Positions 57,001-63,000 of a DNA stretch of 64,000 nucleotides are shown here, piece by piece. The stretch is taken from NCBI GenBank assembly GCA_018340805.1, contig JACMZG010001913.1, forward strand, positions 31,204,565 to 31,268,564, in the 5' to 3' direction. Below the pieces are notes generated by a model. It ran no database searches, was not told the origin of the DNA, and was given only the letters and a program-made list of their open reading frames with translations. This stretch comes from Microvelia longipes (taxonomy: Eukaryota > Arthropoda > Insecta > Hemiptera > Veliidae). How positions within the stretch are numbered: the stretch's first letter is position 1; each line of letters starts with the position of its first letter. Position numbers and translations under genes: made by a program.

Positions 57001-60000
57001 TGCTTTGTTTCTAACAATTTTATATTTATAGTTTATCCACTACTTTAAAAATCTTGACAAGTCAGTCAAAGTACCAACAATTCTAAAGAATAAAAAATCC
57101 CTGCAAGAAATGAGGGGGAAAATATGTAAACAAATCAGGTTATTTTACCAGTATTTTCTTGGTGGTGTTAATTAAATTTAATTTTTGTAGTTTTATTATA
57201 TAATATTATTTTAATGATTAATTTGGAAGTAGTTTTCAAAACGATGTAAACACAAGAATAAGCACAAACAAAGTAAACGCATGCCGGGAAGAAGGTTATT
57301 TCCTTAGAGCGGTTATAGTAGTAGGGACTTATTTTCTCTTTTCAAGTGAGGGGTTGGCAGCGGCTTCTCTGTTTGGTCAATCCCCAAAATGCTTATGACC
57401 TTGGGGATTTTAAACTAAACAATAGACTGTAACAATTTTATAGAGTACACTATAATGCTAATAATAAAATTAAACTTTGCTCTTTTGTCTTATACCAAAG
57501 TTCAAGCACTTAGAAACTAAATTTTAGTTTGATCCAATGGGTAGGAGTATGCAACACACTACACACATTATGTGTTTACTAACACATAATGAGAACATTT
57601 TTAGCCATAACAAGTAAAAAAATTAACTTAAGCCAAGCTTCGTATAATAGTCTAAAATGTTGTACAGAACTGATTAAGCAAGGGGCATTAGTTTTGAACA
57701 AATCGTGATATAAAATGTGCCTTGGACACTCATACAAAACTCAGTTTATGCTAATTTTTAAAATGTTATAGTGCACTTTTTTAGAAAAATGAGTGAACAA
57801 GAATTTGGAAAGGATTGGAATTACTAAGAAAGAAGGATTTATTATGAATAAAGAATTTATTATTAAGAAAGATTGGAATTGGAAAGCAATTACTCCAAAC
57901 AATATATTTTATCTCCATAAGTTATAATTATTTTTAAACAAAAGGAATTCACTCTGATTGCAGATCTCCATGCCAGAAAAATCTTAAAATTTGTACATTT
58001 TTATGCTTCGTGTTGTTCTTTGCAGGCTGTAATTAAATTAGTCTTAACCAGAGTAATACTGACAGAAGATAACGAGGTTTATTTCAACGGAGATATGAAG
58101 GATGCTATTTGTTCAACTAGGAAGTCCATCTTAACCGTATCTCAACCTAATATTCACAAAACTCAGGTTAAATTTGTTTATAGAGATGTATGGATTCTTT
58201 AAATTTCGTTTTAAACAGGGCCTGAATGAGTAAGAAGGTTAGCTAGGAATAGCAAGGATATGCATTTCTCTCTTTTGTCCAGGCATTTAAACCAAACTGC
58301 AAACGCAAAAATTTCATAAGTTTAATAAATTTGAACCAAAGTATTGTACCTAAAGTACTGACTGTTTCCAAAAGTACCAAATTTTAACTAGAAACACTGA
58401 GCCAAGTCATTTAATATCACACAATGAATACAGCACAATGAACAAAATACACAATGAATACAGTAAACAATGTAAATTTGTACCAAAAAGTACAAATTTG
58501 GTTCATACATTTAAGAATTAAGTTTAATGGAGTGTAAGAAATCTTAATTAGGATTATGAGATAATGAAGACAGCAGTCCGAGTTTTATTAGATTAATTTA
58601 TTTTATATCACAGCTTCGCGCATGCGAAGCTTGGCATCTTCAGTGGATCTAATAACAAGAAAACAAAACCATAAACCAAATACAAAACAGAAATCATAAA
58701 ATATATACCAACGAAGTCGGATGGGTGTCCCAGGAAGAACCTTTGACCCCTAAAGTGTGTTCTGCCTGGGACACCCATCCGATACGAGTCGGCAGAATTG
58801 CAGATCCTTGTTCAGGAAGGTATTTTACGAAAAATTGAGACCGGTTCTAGCCATTGCACTTTTTATTAACAAAACACCCCTGGGCTCTTGGTCTATTAGA
58901 TTTACTGAGGATGCCTGAAAGCTCCTCCTGAGAAAGCTCTGATTTGAAGTTAATTAATCTAATAAAGCTCGGATTGCTGTCTCCATTATCTCATACAGTA
59001 CTACTTTCGTAACAGAAGTACTAAGAAGTACCGAAAGTACTACTAGGTTCAAAATTAAGAAGGTTTGCTAGAAATAGCAAGTATGTGCATCTTTCACTTG
59101 TTCTGACACTTAAATCAAGATGTAAGAATTATTGTTTCTAAAGGTTAAAATGGTCTCATTAGCCATCAAAAAGTGTGGTCAGTACCCTAGTCATTCTCAT
59201 TTTCAGTTTATCATCAGAGAAATTTGATAAGCGAGTTAATAATTATTAGATTTATTTAAAGAATTCAAATAAAGGTCTATCCACAAATATAGTTTTAAGC
59301 ATATAATGATAGTAAAACAGGCTTTCAACCAAATAAAGGTCATCCTCAGTACCTTCAAACAAGAGGACGATCAAATAAATAAAATACATTAACTACACAA
59401 TAAATACAATAAGATAAGTAAGAACAAGTAAAACTTGTTCTTACTTACTTGTTCTTGTTTCTTATCTTATTGTATTTATTGTGTTCATTTTATTTATTTG
59501 ATCGTCCTCTTGTTTGTAAGTACTGAGGATGACCTTTATTTGGTTGAAAGCCGGTTTTACTATCATTATATGCTAAAAAACTATATTTGTGGATAGAACT
59601 TTATTTGAATCCTTATAATATGGAATCCACTGGCACTAACGTCACTCATATTAGATTTATTTATTTCATACATTACATTAAACATTGAATTAAAGGGTTA
59701 AAATTTAGGACCCTCAATAGTAGTTATATGGATCTGCCTTATGGAAACTGGGTTTTTACCAAAATCGTCCATTTCAACAACATAGACCTATGTGGTTTGT
59801 TTTTGAAATATGTGTAACGTTATAATCCACAATAATGACCCTGCTAACATTTTGAAAAAACTCTTCAACAAGTGCTTAAATCAGGCTGACATTTTTTACG
59901 CATGTACTAAAAAAAGACATGCTATATATGGTTTTTGTGCTATATATGGTTAACAAAAAGACTAAGTTGCATTACACTATCAGTCTTAGTTCCGGATTTA

Positions 60001-63000
60001 TTGATTAACATGTATAAAACATAATGTAAACGTATCATGTTTTTTGACGACTAATACATTTGAAAATTTGGTTATATTGTGGCATTATGCCACTTATATT
60101 AACCAGTAATATTGCCTTACTGATAAAGGACAACAACCATGTGGCGGCAAAGCTGCCACTGGGAGGTGCGAAGAAGCCCCTAGCGCCAATGCTGCGGACT
60201 GGCAAAGAAGCTGAAGGCTTCTTGTTTTCTATCTGAAACATACTTGAATCGGCAACACGGCAAAAGGCTTAAATTTACACAGGGTATTTACTTTAGTTGA
60301 TGAAGTAATCATTTGGAGGAGAATCATTTACTTAATCTAGTTCCGGAGTGATAATAATGAATTTATTCACAGGTATACTTTACTTTGCCCAGAGGGACTT
60401 AAGACCAATATTAATTTCATTTTATTTTTATCTATTTATAACATAATTCAATTCATGATAACTCATAATATTCATGTATTTTTATAATATTTTGTGTCAA
60501 TATGTTTGACAATACGTAAACAATTGTTATGAGTACCGAAGCATAAACTGTGCATATCAGTTTCAATTTAATTAAAAAATACTGTTATTGTCAAACGTTA
60601 CAGAATATACATAAATAAAATCACAATTAAGAAAAAATTAAAAGGCAATCCCACAAGGTCTATTTAGACCTGAGTGTGAGGTATGATAAGATGGAATCAG
60701 AGGTAGGTTGACTTGGCTTTAAATTACAATCCACTATTGCTCATGTTAAATATTTAGTTGATAATGCATTTAAAAGCAAGATTAAAGAGATAGTACAAAT
60801 AAAGGCTTTTAATAGGATTAATTAATTTTCAGAAATGAATGTCTAGAAATTCATTTAGTTGAGAGGATTTATTTTTCCACATTACTTCTGGATATATATG
60901 GAAAGATGTTTAAAACAACAATCTTAATGAGGAAAGAATAATAATGAAGACAACAGTCCTAGTTTTTGTTAGTTTAATTTATTACTATCAATTGATTTCT
61001 GTTCTTTTGTAATTGGTTTATGGTTTTGTTTACTTGTTATTAAATTCACTGAGGATGCCAAGCATCGCTTGTGTGAAAGCTCTGATGTAATAAATTAAAC
61101 TATCAAAAACTAGGACTGTTGTCTTCATTATTATTCTTTTCTCATTAAACTCACAGTCCATTAAATCTTAATTCTTAAACAATCTTAATTTTACGTTAGA
61201 AATTAACTAAACGCTGTGTTTTGTTCTAGATGATACCTATGATTTTATAGTACTAGTCCAAGAGCCGAAACCTGAAAAAATGTGACTCAATTTGTACTAC
61301 TTCAAACCAAATTTTTCTAATAATATACCTTCAATTATAAGGGAAAAGCATAGTCTGCCTATCCAGAGTGGAGCTCTTCATATAAATGCGCTTGCTTAAA
61401 ATATTAGAAATAGCAAAAAATTCCTGTTTTCTTGCAACAAGTGGTTCCCTGTAGGTTGTGTGCAAAACATAAATAAATAAATTTACTATGAGAATAAATA
61501 TCAAAAAATGAGTATTTTATTGTCAAAATCAGATAACTACAACTAAAGTTAAGACATTTGTAAAATGACCAAAAATGCACAAAAAGTCAATATTTTTCAA
61601 AGAAATTTGCTGACTTTGCTTAAATTAACCTTTTTTGGTGTTTTTGAAAGAGCCATAACTTTGGTTGCAGTTATACGATTTTGATGATTGAACACTCGCT
61701 TAATTGGAAATTTTATCATCTTTGAAAATTGTTCTATTTATGTTTTGCACACGACCCTCAGGGTTTGTGGTTGTGGGTGTTATTTCAAGAAAGCTGAAAT
61801 TTATCTGATTTTATAAAATTTTGAGCAGGCTCAATCATATGAAGGGCTCCTCTCTAAATAGGCAGACTATGTTTTTTCTTCATAATTTAAGGTATATTTT
61901 CAGAAAAATTTGGTTTAAAGTAGTTCAAAATGAGTCACATTTTTTTCAGGTCCCGCTCTTGGACCATATGACACACGACTAAAATCAGTTGATACTGCGG
62001 GAAAATAGTGTTGAGGAACCAATAAGGTTGGCCTAATTTGAATTTCAGGGTGTGGTTTGACATCTAGAACTAACCTCATTGGCTCCCTCGCATTATTTTC
62101 CCACACTGTCTACTGATTTTAGCCGTGTGTCGTGTTATAATGAATATCCTTATTGCAGAAGATTGAGCTTAAGTGTAAAGTGTTGTATCCATTCCTAAAG
62201 CTGTCATCCTATAGAGTTGTGTTCGGACCTGTCTTTATAGACGAAACAAAAGTCAAACATTTTAGAATTACTTCTGTTACTGGTATTTCACTATAATTTA
62301 TCTAATGAAATAGTTAATTACATAACAAAGCTACCAGACCAAGGGATTTCAATTAGTTAGCTTCTAAGGTTTGCTGAGGGATAAAAGCTGAGAACCAAAG
62401 AGGTCGAGGGAGCGAAACTACAGTTTTGGCAACCGAGGCAAAGCCGGGGCCACCAGAGTTGAAATCTCCCCTTTATTTAAATTATACCAGTATACATTTT
62501 ACCAAAAAATGCAGTATAATAGAGGAAACAATATTTAGATATTCGTATTTTCTTTGTATAAATATAAAGTAATTGTTTCGACAAAGATATTTTTTAGATA
62601 TTATATAGATGTAGAATGGTATAGCAGATATGGTAGAGTGGAGTATGAACAGGTCAAGTGAAGAGACAAAAGTATCACTCCATCCCCACTTGTAAAATAA
62701 TGTAATGTAAATAACAATTGTGAGTTTTTTCTGCCTTAAAGTTCCCAGTTTTTCATAATTGGTGACCTTGCCTCGTAAATACATTTACACTCAGAGCTAT
62801 ATCCGCATGTATTTGGCTGAACCATAGCCTTGGAGGGAAGGCTCCTTCTCTTTCCACACATCCTGGTATAGTGTAGTTAGAGGAGGCATGACTCGATTCA
62901 TCGTCCTTCCTTGGTACTATCTCTCACTCTCTTGCACTCACCCAATATCTTGTATGATATTTCCTACTATAATTCAAAATGATTTCAATGATAATCATTA

